NCBI GenBank assembly: GCA_964402995.1
Contig: CAYOEA010000001.1
Span: forward strand, 1-64,000
Source of the DNA: GCA-2686295 sp964402995
Lineage (GTDB): Archaea; Nanobdellota; Nanobdellia; Woesearchaeales; GCA-2686295
Direction of reading: 5' to 3'
DNA: 64,000 nucleotides
The translations under genes and the position numbers were made by a program. This document shows, piece by piece, positions 16,888 through 24,849 of this stretch (position 1 is the stretch's first letter; every line of letters starts with the position of its first letter). Below the pieces are notes generated by a model. That model was not told the DNA's origin. It saw only the letters and a program-made list of their open reading frames with translations, and made no database searches.

Positions 16888-17717
16888 TTAATTACCTCTA
16901 TTAAATTTAAAATTTCTTTATTGACAATAGGGATTCCTTTTGAATAATTATCCACTATATCTTTTGAGAACGGAATTTTACTTATTATTTTAGAATTATA
17001 GTTTTTTCCTAATTTAATTATTAATTCTTCATCTCCAATATCAGATCTATTTAATACGATGTTGGAATTAATTTTTAATTCTTTAAGTAATTCTAATATT
17101 ATTTCCAAGTCATGTTGTCCAAGTGGTGTTGGTTCTGTAACTGCAAAAACAGTATCGCACATTTCTAAAGCTGCGATTACTGGACAATGTGTTCCTGCTG
17201 CAGTATCTATTATTATATAATCATATTTTTCTTTCTTAGTCTCAATTATTTCATTTAAAGAGTTTACAATGAATTCAGAAACTGGTTCAGAACTTTTTAA
17301 TTCTCCTGATAAAAAATCTATGTTGTAATTATGTCCTTCATGTATTTTGCCAATTTCTTTTTCATCCCAGTAAATCGCATTCACAGGACATTTAAATTTA
17401 CAAGAACCACAACCATTACATTGTTCTTTAATAAAAATAGGGGTGTGTTTTGGTATTGATACAATTGCATTTGATTTACAAACAGTTCCGCATAAACCAC
17501 ATTTAGTACATTTTTCTAAATCCCATTTTGGAATTCTTTGTTTAACAGATTTTATGAATTTCCTTTCAATATTAAGAAGTAAATGATCATTAGGACAATC
17601 AACATCTGCATCGATAAGTAAAACTTTATGTTCTTTTGCAAGTTGAAATGCTAAAGCAGTTGCAACTGTTGATTTACCTGTTCCGCCTTTTCCGCCTGTT
17701 ATCCCAATGATTTTCAT
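16884..17717 (-). CDS. MinD/Mrp-type ATPase with two 4Fe-4S clusters (first copy)
   Basis: Same architecture as the next gene: Walker A GKGGTGKS (9-16), clusters CTKCGLCGTVC and CNGCGSCKFKC, then YIIIDTAAGTHCP. The two proteins probably form a heterodimer, since MinD-type ATPases dimerise around ATP. The start overlaps the stop of the Gly-rich gene by 4 bp (ATGA). No ATPase residue is missing in either copy. Confidence 0.9.
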   Translation of the reverse strand: MKIIGITGGKGGTGKSTVATALAFQLAKEHKVLLIDADVDCPNDHLLLNIERKFIKSVKQRIPKWDLEKCTKCGLCGTVCKSNAIVSIPKHTPIFIKEQCNGCGSCKFKCPVNAIYWDEKEIGKIHEGHNYNIDFLSGELKSSEPVSEFIVNSLNEIIETKKEKYDYIIIDTAAGTHCPVIAALEMCDTVFAVTEPTPLGQHDLEIILELLKELKINSNIVLNRSDIGDEELIIKLGKNYNSKIISKIPFSKDIVDNYSKGIPIVNKEILNLIEVIK

Positions 17718-18058
17718 TTTTGATTTCTTCCGCCTCGACCACCGTTTTGACCTTGGCCTTGACCATTTCCACTTCCTTGATTTGGTTTTGGACGAGTATT
17801 CTTTCCACCGCCATTTCCTTTGCCACCACTTGGATTATCACATCCAGTTCCATTTCCTCCACGACCCATGTAAACTTTGCTTTGATCAAAGAAAGTTGGA
17901 TTTAATTCAAAAAATTCCCCAATTCCAACTTGGTACGCTAAAGTAAGATTATTAATTTGCTCGTCATAAGATGGTGAATTGTTAGAATCTATTTCAATTG
18001 TTTTTGGTCCTATATATTCATTTTTTTTTAATTCTGGTTTAATTAAGTATTCAATCAT
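17714..18058 (-). CDS. Small protein with Gly/Asn/Gln-rich tail
   Basis: 114 residues from the ATG at 18058. The frame opens at a TTG at 18085, but a strong GAGGGG ribosome site lies just before 18058, which favours MIEYLIKPEL. The first 60 residues look folded; the rest is low-complexity Gly/Asn/Gln/Arg with one Cys. DUF5320-like Gly-rich proteins accompany DUF134/MinD loci in anaerobes and this may be an analogue, which I cannot confirm. It overlaps its upstream neighbour by 8 bp and the next gene by 4 bp. Confidence 0.65.
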   Translation of the reverse strand: MIEYLIKPELKKNEYIGPKTIEIDSNNSPSYDEQINNLTLAYQVGIGEFFELNPTFFDQSKVYMGRGGNGTGCDNPSGGKGNGGGKNTRPKPNQGSGNGQGQGQNGGRGGRNQK

Positions 18059-18464
18059 TTTTCCCCTCGAAAGTTTTTTTCTCAATCATAATACATGAAT
18101 CATGAATTGTTTCAAACTTATTCTGTTCGCAAAAGTCTATTCCTTCTTTTGATTCAGAACCTGGTTGAAACCAAATTTTTGTTATTCCTAAATTTTTACA
18201 TTCTATAAGAATTTTATTAGCAATGATAGGCGGAACTACCAGATTTACTATATCTGGTTTTATAGGAAGTTCTTTTAAATTTGGATAAACTATTTCATCA
18301 TCAATAAATTTTAAATTTGGATTTATTGGGAAAACTTTGTATCCTGCTTTTTTTAGATCTTCGAAAATTTTTCTCCCATATTTAGATTCATCTTTTGATA
18401 CACCTATAACTGCAAAAATGTTATTTTTGTCCAAAAAATTATTTATTATTTCTTTTTGTTTCAT
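18051..18464 (-). CDS. CoA-binding (YccU-like) protein
   Basis: A 137-residue Rossmann-like CoA-binding domain. The N-terminal strand and phosphate loop read FAVIGVSKDESKYGR, then VFPINPNL, PDIVNLVVPP and IWFQPGSES, matching the family pattern in order. The family's exact reaction is unknown. The gene is inside the operon with 4-8 bp between or overlapping its neighbours, so it is probably coregulated with the metal/redox genes. Confidence 0.88.
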   Translation of the reverse strand: MKQKEIINNFLDKNNIFAVIGVSKDESKYGRKIFEDLKKAGYKVFPINPNLKFIDDEIVYPNLKELPIKPDIVNLVVPPIIANKILIECKNLGITKIWFQPGSESKEGIDFCEQNKFETIHDSCIMIEKKTFEGKND

Positions 18465-18468
18465 TTTT

Positions 18469-19329
18469 TTATAATCCTATAAATAATAAGAGTCCTCCAA
18501 TTAAAAATCCAAAAAAGAAATTAAATAGTTTAATTTTAACTGCATCATCTATTGAAAAACCTAATATTGGAAGTAAACCATGACCATCTTGAATTATTGA
18601 GTTTGCAAGTAAGATTGAAAAAGGAATTAATCCTTGTGAAAACATAATCACTAAAAAAATATTTGGGCCTGAGATGGGTAATAAAGCAACTAAACTTGCA
18701 ATTAATAATATGAAAAATAATGTACTTCCTGTAAAGTCTAATATGATATAATCTTGTAATAATTTAATTATAAAAATTGCTGCAAAAATCCATAAAAATA
18801 TTTGCCAAATATGTTTTTTAATTATGTGATTGATGATATGTTCTTTAAAAAAATGTTTTAATTTAAATTCTTCAACTTTATGATTTTCAATTTTACATCT
18901 AACACAAAATTTCATTTTTGTTTTCTTTTTTAGATAACTAGCAATAAATCCACCTATTATTCCTAAAAAGAATAAAACACTAGTTAATATGATGATTATA
19001 TTCCAAGAAATATCTCCTTTAAAAGCCATGCTTAAAAGAATAAATGCTTCATCACCACTAGTGGCAATCATAACTGAAACGATCCCTCCAAAGCCAAGTA
19101 AACCTGTCATGTAGAGTGAATCCATAATAAAAGTTCCAATACAACCTGGAATTATTCCAAAAAAAGAAGAAATAATATATCCAATTATTTTATTTTTCTT
19201 AATTATATTAATTATTTTATTTTGATATTTTAAAACTATAAATTCAATGAAAATCATTAAAATTAATATTATTAAAACTATAGTGAAACTTTCTTTCAAA
19301 CTTTGAGTGAAAATATTTAATAAATTCAT
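18469..19329 (-). CDS. Putative 10-helix heavy-metal exporter-like permease
   Basis: 286 residues with eight to ten hydrophobic segments. The half-repeats carry GCIGTFIMDSLYMTGLLGFGG and ATSGDEAFILLSMAF in the first half, and SGPNIFLVIMFSQGLIP with QDGHGLLPILGFS in the second. These conserved polar patches in membrane helices resemble the putative manganese/heavy-metal exporter family related to ArsP. A CVRC pair lies in the central cytosolic loop. Substrate unknown. It is 4 bp from the CoA-binding gene. Confidence 0.7.
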   Translation of the reverse strand: MNLLNIFTQSLKESFTIVLIILILMIFIEFIVLKYQNKIINIIKKNKIIGYIISSFFGIIPGCIGTFIMDSLYMTGLLGFGGIVSVMIATSGDEAFILLSMAFKGDISWNIIIILTSVLFFLGIIGGFIASYLKKKTKMKFCVRCKIENHKVEEFKLKHFFKEHIINHIIKKHIWQIFLWIFAAIFIIKLLQDYIILDFTGSTLFFILLIASLVALLPISGPNIFLVIMFSQGLIPFSILLANSIIQDGHGLLPILGFSIDDAVKIKLFNFFFGFLIGGLLLFIGL

Positions 19330-19358
19330 TTTAAATCTCTAATTTTAAATCTTCATAT

Positions 19359-20360
19359 TCAGTCATCTTCCTCAATACAAATAAATTTATTTTTTATTGC
19401 AATTATGGTTTTTATTATTAATACTAATACTACCAAATTCATGAAAATGAAAATGAACCATGAAGCATATTGATAAAATATTATTTTACTTTCATGATAC
19501 ATTAAAAATGTTCCAATTGCTAGCGCATCTAATGGGAACGAATATGCCCACCATGATAAATAAAATTTTATTTTGAAAAATGTTTTTGCTTGAAATAAAA
19601 CTAATATAAATAGGAAAGCCCCAAAATAGAATAATAAATTTCCTGCAGGATTTAAACCGCCTAATAATTTTGTTAAAGCAATGAACCCAATTATTGGTGG
19701 TGCAAATAAAATAAATAATGTTGGGATTAGCTTATCTGCTATAGGATGATGAAAAATCATTCTATTAATGATTATAGTGGTTAAAATTAACCACCAAAAG
19801 AATCCTATACTAAAAAAAAACCATGATAAATCTACTGCAAAATGAACTACTCCTGCAATAGGTATCATAATACTTCCGACTACAGGAATAAACCATGATG
19901 GATTAATGTGTTTAATTTCATATTTCTCATGTTTTATCCATGATGACATTATAATTATTGTAAAAATAAACTGAACAATAACTCCACCCCACCAAAGATA
20001 TTTAGAAGTGGTCATATTTATTGTTAAATAAATTAAACTTGTAATTAAAAATAATTTTGCAATTATTGGATAAAAATTTAATTTTATTGGATTATTAAAT
20101 TCTTTTTTTACAGCATCAAAATGAATTATTATTTTTAATAAATAAATGATTCCAACTATTGCAAAAACTATAAATGAAAAATATAATAAATAATTACTTA
20201 TGATAAATGGTAGATGAAGAATATCTTCTGCTTTTTGCCATGCTAATGTAAAACCAATTAAGCCTAAACAAATTGCCAAAAATGATATTGGAAAATTCTT
20301 TAATCTTTCAAATTTATAATGACTGTTTACATTCCGTTGTCTATCTTTCTTCATTTTCAT
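19359..20360 (-). CDS. TehA/SLAC1-family anion channel or exporter
   Basis: 333 residues, ten predicted transmembrane helices of the tellurite-resistance/dicarboxylate-transporter (TDT) family. The first helix has the family start FPISFLAICLGLIGFTLAWQ, and later helices carry GVVHFAVDLSWFFF and FYLSWWAYSFPLDALAIGT, matching the conserved WWAYTFP-type motif. It probably conducts small anions; sulfite, nitrate or tellurite-type ions are candidates. It sits between the NifX-like gene and the permease in the operon. Confidence 0.85.
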   Translation of the reverse strand: MKMKKDRQRNVNSHYKFERLKNFPISFLAICLGLIGFTLAWQKAEDILHLPFIISNYLLYFSFIVFAIVGIIYLLKIIIHFDAVKKEFNNPIKLNFYPIIAKLFLITSLIYLTINMTTSKYLWWGGVIVQFIFTIIIMSSWIKHEKYEIKHINPSWFIPVVGSIMIPIAGVVHFAVDLSWFFFSIGFFWWLILTTIIINRMIFHHPIADKLIPTLFILFAPPIIGFIALTKLLGGLNPAGNLLFYFGAFLFILVLFQAKTFFKIKFYLSWWAYSFPLDALAIGTFLMYHESKIIFYQYASWFIFIFMNLVVLVLIIKTIIAIKNKFICIEEDD

Positions 20361-20377
20361 ACCTTATATCTGATTAT

Positions 20378-21118
20378 TTAGTGTTCGTGACCACAACTGT
20401 CAGTTTGATCTTTTAGTTTATCTAAATTAGCAATAACTTCTTTCACAGTTGCATAATCACCTGTTTTTAATGATAAGCCTTTTTCTTGAATAAGTTGTAT
20501 TGCTCGACCGCCAATTCCCCTTGCAAAAATAGTTGTAGGATTTACACTTTCTTGAATTTGGTCAATTGGTGATTTTGTCGGATCTGTGTGGTTAAGATCA
20601 TTTTCTATTATTTTGAATTCTTTTGTCTTAACATTATATATTCCAAAGAACGGTGCATGACCAAAATGTTGTGAAATCTCAGAATCCATGCCTAAATCTT
20701 TAAGAAGTGGGAAAAACATTCTTTCTTCAACTTCTTCAACTATTTTTGTATCAGATTCATTTGATTCTGGATGACTTTCTGAAACTTCAGTTATTAAGTC
20801 CAATTTCCCATTAGTGAATTTATTTATTACATCCTTAGTGTTTCCTGATGCATGGTAGGGTTTAATGCTTGCTTGTTTAAGAACATTAGTCGCATTAGGA
20901 CCTAACGATCCAGTTAGAACTACTTCAACTCCTAATTCAATCATCTGTTGTGCAGATTTAATTCCTGCACCATGATCTTGCATTATGCCTTGATTTTTTA
21001 CTATTTCATACTTTTCTACATCATTTGAATCTGTAATTAAAAAATACTTACACCTACCAAATCTTTGATCTACATCACACTCTAAAATATCTTTTTCTAA
21101 ACTTATAGCAATTTTCAT
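20378..21118 (-). CDS. Tandem NifX/NifB-C-like cofactor-binding protein
   Basis: Two dinitrogenase iron-molybdenum cofactor (PF02579-type) domains in 246 residues. Domain 1 runs from about 1 to 105 (ISLEKDILECDVDQRFGRCKYF) and domain 2 from about 130 to 235 (SEISQHFGHAPFFGIY, then ARGIGGRAIQLI). The RFGRCKYF and HFGHAPFF signatures are the usual cofactor pocket. The C-terminus ends in CGHEH. No nitrogenase genes are visible, so a general Fe-S or metal-cluster carrier role with the two MinD-type ATPases is more likely. Confidence 0.9.
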   Translation of the reverse strand: MKIAISLEKDILECDVDQRFGRCKYFLITDSNDVEKYEIVKNQGIMQDHGAGIKSAQQMIELGVEVVLTGSLGPNATNVLKQASIKPYHASGNTKDVINKFTNGKLDLITEVSESHPESNESDTKIVEEVEERMFFPLLKDLGMDSEISQHFGHAPFFGIYNVKTKEFKIIENDLNHTDPTKSPIDQIQESVNPTTIFARGIGGRAIQLIQEKGLSLKTGDYATVKEVIANLDKLKDQTDSCGHEH

Positions 21119-21127
21119 TTTTCACCT

Positions 21128-21322
21128 TTAAATTATATTTGTCATTTTTGTTAAAACTTCTTTTGATAATCTTAAAACTCTTGGTTCAATTACTTCTTTG
21201 TGAACTCCATGGTCTAAATAAAAAAAACCATCTTCAGGTTTTGCGTTTGATATAGATCTAACACAAATTAATTCGCCACTTTCTTTAAAACCACACTTTA
21301 TCCAATATTCTTCTTTATTCAT
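21128..21322 (-). CDS. Small unknown protein in the DUF134 operon
   Basis: 64 residues, not recognised. It has two Cys (Cys11, Cys21), the motif GFFYLDHGVHKEV, and a helical C-terminus. It is 12 bp after the DUF134 gene and 9 bp before the NifX-like gene, so it is an integral part of the operon. A small folded accessory protein is likely. Confidence 0.6.
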   Translation of the reverse strand: MNKEEYWIKCGFKESGELICVRSISNAKPEDGFFYLDHGVHKEVIEPRVLRLSKEVLTKMTNII

Positions 21323-21334
21323 AATTTCCCCTCA

Positions 21335-21838
21335 CTATTTTCTTGTCATTAAAGTTTCACATTCGGGACACTTAGTTTGATTACAAGGTGTGCCTCTGAT
21401 ATGTTTTTGCTCATGTCCACATTTAGGACATACACAATTACCAATAGATTCTGTTGTGATAGATCTTTTTATTCCTTGACCTGCTCTTAATCCTTTTCCA
21501 AGACCCATTCCTCTTCCTTGACCAATAGGTCCTGTTTTATCTCTTCCTGGCATTTTATATTCGCCTCCTTGAATTTTTATTGCCTTACCATTGACTAATG
21601 CGTCAGTTGTTTTTTCTCTTGCTCTTGTTAAAGTTCTTTGAAATGTTGATTGATGAATATCCATTCTTTTAGCTGCATCAGTTTGACTTAATTTTTCTAT
21701 ATTTGAAAGCCTTAATGTTTCTAACTCATCTAGTGTTAACACGATTTCCTCTAATTTATTAAGAGGCACTGCTCGTGGTTTGAAGTATGTAATTCCAGGT
21801 TCAAATTCTACTAATTTAGCTTTTCTTGGTCTAACCAT
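21335..21838 (-). CDS. DUF134 HTH regulator fused to a zinc ribbon
   Basis: Residues 1-90 are DUF134: the conserved YFKPRAVPL and LTLDELETLRL lead into a sigma-like HTH (LSQTDAAKRMDIHQSTFQRTL). Residues about 98-125 hold PGRDKTGPIGQGRGMGLGKG, like the DUF5320 Gly-rich motif. The C-terminus is a zinc ribbon, CVCPKCGH and CPEC. It heads the operon. A TATA box and a palindrome overlapping its own start codon point to autoregulation. Metal or redox sensing through the ribbon is plausible. Confidence 0.88.
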   Translation of the reverse strand: MVRPRKAKLVEFEPGITYFKPRAVPLNKLEEIVLTLDELETLRLSNIEKLSQTDAAKRMDIHQSTFQRTLTRAREKTTDALVNGKAIKIQGGEYKMPGRDKTGPIGQGRGMGLGKGLRAGQGIKRSITTESIGNCVCPKCGHEQKHIRGTPCNQTKCPECETLMTRK

Positions 21839-21857
21839 TATGCATAGTAATGCATAA
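21838..21857. promoter_or_regulatory. Operator-like palindrome at the DUF134 start
   Basis: TTATGCAT-AGTA-ATGCATAA: perfect 8-bp arms around a 4-bp spacer, overlapping the start codon of the DUF134 gene by 1 bp and lying just downstream of its TATA box. It is well placed for autorepression of the nine-gene operon. Confidence 0.65.
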
Positions 21858-21859
21858 CT

Positions 21860-21870
21860 CTATATAAATA
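21860..21870 (-). promoter_or_regulatory. TATA box of the DUF134 operon
   Basis: Minus-strand TATTTATATAG is centred about 27 nt before the ATG at 21838. Confidence 0.6.
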
Positions 21871-21894
21871 TTTCGATTTTTAGAAAACAGAAAT

Positions 21895-21922
21895 GCTTAT
21901 AAACAAATTTACATTTGTAAAT
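21895..21922 (+). promoter_or_regulatory. TATA box and operator of the ArsR-type gene
   Basis: GCTTATAAAC (21895-21904) is followed by the dyad ATTTAC-ATTT-GTAAAT (21907-21922), and the ATG is at 21928. The dyad covers the expected transcription start, suiting an autorepressor. Confidence 0.6.
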
Positions 21923-21927
21923 ATGTT

Positions 21928-22230
21928 ATGACTTACGAGCTTAATATTTTTAAAGCGTTGTCGGACAAAACACGTCTTGAAATAGTTAGTTTTCTTACAG
22001 AAGGGGAAAAACCAGTTAGTAGCATCATCAAGCATGTGAAAAAGTCCCAACCTACAATTTCTTTACAACTTAAGAAACTTGTTGAGCTTAAAATTCTAAA
22101 ATCAGAAAAATTTGGTAAACAAATATTATATCGAATTTCAGATAATAAAGTATGTGATACGTTAAGATTATTAGGGAATAAAAGAATACTGAAAGTGAAA
22201 AATTGTTGTGAAAGATTAAACAAAAAATAA
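21928..22230 (+). CDS. ArsR-family winged-helix repressor
   Basis: A 100-residue wHTH: LFKALSDKTRLEI-type start (here IFKALSDKTRLEIVSFL), the recognition helix in KSQPTISLQLKKL, and the wing around GKQILYRISDN. Only a C-terminal Cys pair (Cys-Cys in KNCCERLN) and Cys77 could bind metal; the classical metal-binding Cys of the recognition helix is absent. The gene diverges from the DUF134 operon and precedes a peroxiredoxin, so redox control is a reasonable guess. It is leaderless, with its own dyad in the promoter. Confidence 0.85.
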   Translation: MTYELNIFKALSDKTRLEIVSFLTEGEKPVSSIIKHVKKSQPTISLQLKKLVELKILKSEKFGKQILYRISDNKVCDTLRLLGNKRILKVKNCCERLNKK

Positions 22231-22236
22231 ACTAAA

Positions 22237-22253
22237 AAAAGTCAAAGACTTTT
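22237..22253 (+). promoter_or_regulatory. Dyad between the ArsR-type gene and peroxiredoxin
   Basis: AAAAGTC-AAA-GACTTTT has 7-bp arms and a 3-nt centre. It lies 7 nt after the regulator stop and 24 nt before the peroxiredoxin start. It may be a terminator hairpin or an operator. Confidence 0.4.
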
Positions 22254-22276
22254 GAAGTAGATTTAAAAAAAAGAAA

Positions 22277-22960
22277 ATGGAAGAAGAAAAAATAATTGAG
22301 GAAAGAATTTCTATGCCTTTAATTGGCGATGATGCACCTGCTTTTGAAGCAAAGACAACAATGGGAAATATTAGTTTTCCAAAAGATTACAAAGGTAAAT
22401 GGGTTATTCTATTTAGTCACCCTGCAGATTTCACACCTGTTTGTACAACTGAATTTATGACTTTTGCAAGTATGCAAGAAGATTTTAGAAAACTTAACAC
22501 AGAATTAATTGGGCTTTCTATAGATAGTATTTACGCACATATTGCATGGCTTAGAACAATTCATGAAAAAATTGAATATAAAGGAATGAAAAATGTTGAA
22601 GTATTATTCCCTGTTATTGAAGATATAAGTATGAATGTTGCTAAAAAATACGGTATGGTGCAACCAAATGCTTCAAACACTCAAGCAGTAAGAGCAGTAT
22701 TTATCATGGATCCTAAAGCAAAAGTTAGAACTATTCTGTATTATCCATTATCAAATGGAAGAAATATGGATGAAATTAAAAGGATGGTTATTGCAATGCA
22801 AAAATCAGATAAAGAAGGAATAGCTACACCTGCAAACTGGCAACCAGGCGAAGATGTAATAATTCCCCCACCAGGAAGTTGTGGTATTGCTAAAGAAAGA
22901 GTAAAAGATGAACCAGGAAAATATTGTTTAGATTGGTTTATGTGCTTTAAAAAAGAATAA
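22277..22960 (+). CDS. Peroxiredoxin (AhpC/TSA, Prx6-like)
   Basis: Reduces peroxides with the peroxidatic Cys56 in HPADFTPVCTTEF. The family motif after it (FASMQEDFRKLNTELIGLSIDS) and the C-terminal arm are present. The 227 residues and the Cys-containing end (PPPGSCGIA, KYCLDWFMCF) match archaeal and anaerobe Prx6-type enzymes, where the C-terminal Cys resolve the disulfide. It is a soluble decamer-forming enzyme in its relatives. It follows the ArsR-type regulator by 46 bp on the same strand. Confidence 0.94.
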   Translation: MEEEKIIEERISMPLIGDDAPAFEAKTTMGNISFPKDYKGKWVILFSHPADFTPVCTTEFMTFASMQEDFRKLNTELIGLSIDSIYAHIAWLRTIHEKIEYKGMKNVEVLFPVIEDISMNVAKKYGMVQPNASNTQAVRAVFIMDPKAKVRTILYYPLSNGRNMDEIKRMVIAMQKSDKEGIATPANWQPGEDVIIPPPGSCGIAKERVKDEPGKYCLDWFMCFKKE

Positions 22961-23005
22961 TAACAACAATATTTTTTTTATTTTTTAAAAAATTTTGAAT
23001 TCTAA

Positions 23006-23238
23006 ATTCAATTAAATAAATAAACCTATAAATAATTATAAATTAAGTATATAAAATTTAAAGGTGATAAACTATGGCTGCAACTCCAAAAGGACCGCAA
23101 AAAGTAAGAGCAGATTATAATATTGGTAAAAAAACATACGATGATTTCGTAAGACTGTGTAGTAAGAAAGGTTACGCACCAATAGTTATTATTGAAAAGC
23201 TTATGCAACATTATGTCGATAAAAGCGGACAAATCTAA
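23006..23238 (+). repeat. 233-bp duplicated locus, copy 1
   Basis: This copy matches 25789-26021 at about 97%. It contains the promoter, a strong ribosome site and a complete small gene. Differences are few: one in the leader, and in the gene one amino-acid change plus synonymous ones. Confidence 0.9.
23074..23238 (+). CDS. Ribbon-helix-helix protein, copy 1
   Basis: A 54-residue protein with the strand-helix-helix layout of Arc/CopG-like DNA-binding proteins: strand VRADYNI, helix KKTYDDFVRLCSKKG, helix APIVIIEKLMQHYVDK. The turn GYAP takes the place of the usual G-x-S/T. AAAGGTGAT upstream is a good Shine-Dalgarno site, which is uncommon in this window, so the message has a leader of about 20-25 nt after the TATATAAAA box. 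It differs from copy 2 only at residue 37 (Ile versus Thr). Confidence 0.82.
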   Translation: MAATPKGPQKVRADYNIGKKTYDDFVRLCSKKGYAPIVIIEKLMQHYVDKSGQI

Positions 23239-23367
23239 TTAAAATAAGATTAATTTTTTGAACTTTCTTTTTATTATTATTTCTTAATTATCGTAATTTT
23301 ATTTTCAAAAACTTTTTATATTGATTAACAATTCTAATTAACTATATTTAATTATTTCTAAATTAAA

Positions 23368-24039
23368 ATGAAGATTTACAAATCAAATGAAAGGGGAACT
23401 GCAAACCATGGCTGGCTTAAAGCTAATCATAGCTTCAGCTTTGCAGATTATTACAATCCTGAACTTATAGGTTACGGTGCTTTAAGAGTTTTGAATGACG
23501 ACATAATTGCACCTGACAAAGGTTTTCCAAATCATCCCCACGACAACATGGAAATAATAACTATAGTTACAAAAGGAGAACTAAGGCATGAAGATAGTAC
23601 AGGTAAAAAAGCAATCCTAACTCCTGGTTGGGTTCAAGTAATGAGTGCAGGATCAGGAATAACCCACTCAGAATTTAATCATTCTCAAACAGAAAACTTA
23701 GAGTTATTTCAAATATGGATTCAAACTGGATCAAAAGATATTTCGCCAAGACACGCCGAAAAAGAATTTGAATACTTGAAAGGTTGGACTAAAGTTGCAG
23801 GAGATGATTCATTAGAAATCAATCAAGATGCAGAAGTTTCGATTGGTTTGCTTAATGAGGCTGATAGAATAAACTTAAAACCCAGTAAGGGAAAAGGAAT
23901 ATTTATCATGACGATAGAAGGAGAATTTACTGCGAATGGTAAATTAATACAACGAAGGGATGCAGTAAGTTTTGAAGAAGAAATAACACTTAAATTCAAA
24001 GATAAAACTCAATTATTGCGAATAGACGTTCCCTTATAG
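23368..24039 (+). CDS. Pirin-family bicupin protein
   Basis: Cupin metalloprotein of the pirin/YhhW type. The iron ligands are visible as His56, His58, His100 and Glu102 (FPNHPHDNME and GSGITHSEF). The C-terminal half is the second, degenerate cupin. The first residues (RGTANHGWLKANHSFSFADY) are the family signature. At 223 residues it has the normal short pirin length. Quercetinase activity or a redox-sensing role is known for relatives; the substrate here is unknown. Transcribed alone. Confidence 0.93.
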   Translation: MKIYKSNERGTANHGWLKANHSFSFADYYNPELIGYGALRVLNDDIIAPDKGFPNHPHDNMEIITIVTKGELRHEDSTGKKAILTPGWVQVMSAGSGITHSEFNHSQTENLELFQIWIQTGSKDISPRHAEKEFEYLKGWTKVAGDDSLEINQDAEVSIGLLNEADRINLKPSKGKGIFIMTIEGEFTANGKLIQRRDAVSFEEEITLKFKDKTQLLRIDVPL

Positions 24040-24075
24040 AATAATTTTTATAATTAGAAAACAAAATAATAGAAA

Positions 24076-24849
24076 ATGGAATACAATATATTATACTACT
24101 TACTCGCATCAATTATTTTTCAAATAGTGATGTTCATACCAGCATTCATCTTTAAAACAGATAAACTCACAGATATGTCATATAGTTTGACGTTTATTTT
24201 TTTAGCACTATTCGCATTCTTAACAAACACTTTTTCAGTTCCAAAACTAATACTTTTAGTTATTATATCTACATGGGCAGTTAGACTCGGAGCATATTTA
24301 GTTATTAGAATTAACAAGATTGGCAAAGATGCGCGCTTTGATGGAATGAGGGAGAAATTCTTCAAATTCATAGGTTTCTGGTTAATTCAAGGATTAACAG
24401 TTTGGGTTGTAGTATTATCTTCATTAAACTTTTTCATTAATAATTATAATAATTGGACCTTATTAATTGCAGGTTTAATTATTTGGTTAATAGGCTTGCT
24501 AATGGAATCATTCGCAGACCATCAGAAATTTACATTTAGAAATAACCCTAAGAATAAAGGTAAATGGATTTCAAGTGGCTTATATAAATATTCAAGATAC
24601 CCTAATTATTTTGGGGAATTTTTATGTTGGGTAGGAATTTATATTTATGTATTCCAAGGATTTAATACAACATCACTAATAAACCTTGTAAGTCCATTAT
24701 TCATCCTTATAATGCTGTTATTTGTTTCAGGTATTCGATTACTTGAACAAAGCAATAATAAGAAGTTTGGCAATAACAAAGAATATCAAAAGTACAAGAA
24801 ACAAACAAGTACTTTTATTCCTTGGTTTAGTAAAAATGGTCAGAATTAA
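24076..24849 (+). CDS. DUF1295 steroid-reductase/isoprenylcysteine methyltransferase-like membrane protein
   Basis: 257 residues, about seven transmembrane helices. The diagnostic C-terminal part GLYKYSRYPNYFGEFLCWVGIY carries the NADPH/AdoMet-site pattern of the 5-alpha-reductase and ICMT superfamily. DARFDGMREK in the middle loop is typical of DUF1295. Either a lipid double-bond reductase or a methyltransferase is possible. Its last 14 bp overlap the UV endonuclease gene, so the two are probably coupled. Confidence 0.85.
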   Translation: MEYNILYYLLASIIFQIVMFIPAFIFKTDKLTDMSYSLTFIFLALFAFLTNTFSVPKLILLVIISTWAVRLGAYLVIRINKIGKDARFDGMREKFFKFIGFWLIQGLTVWVVVLSSLNFFINNYNNWTLLIAGLIIWLIGLLMESFADHQKFTFRNNPKNKGKWISSGLYKYSRYPNYFGEFLCWVGIYIYVFQGFNTTSLINLVSPLFILIMLLFVSGIRLLEQSNNKKFGNNKEYQKYKKQTSTFIPWFSKNGQN

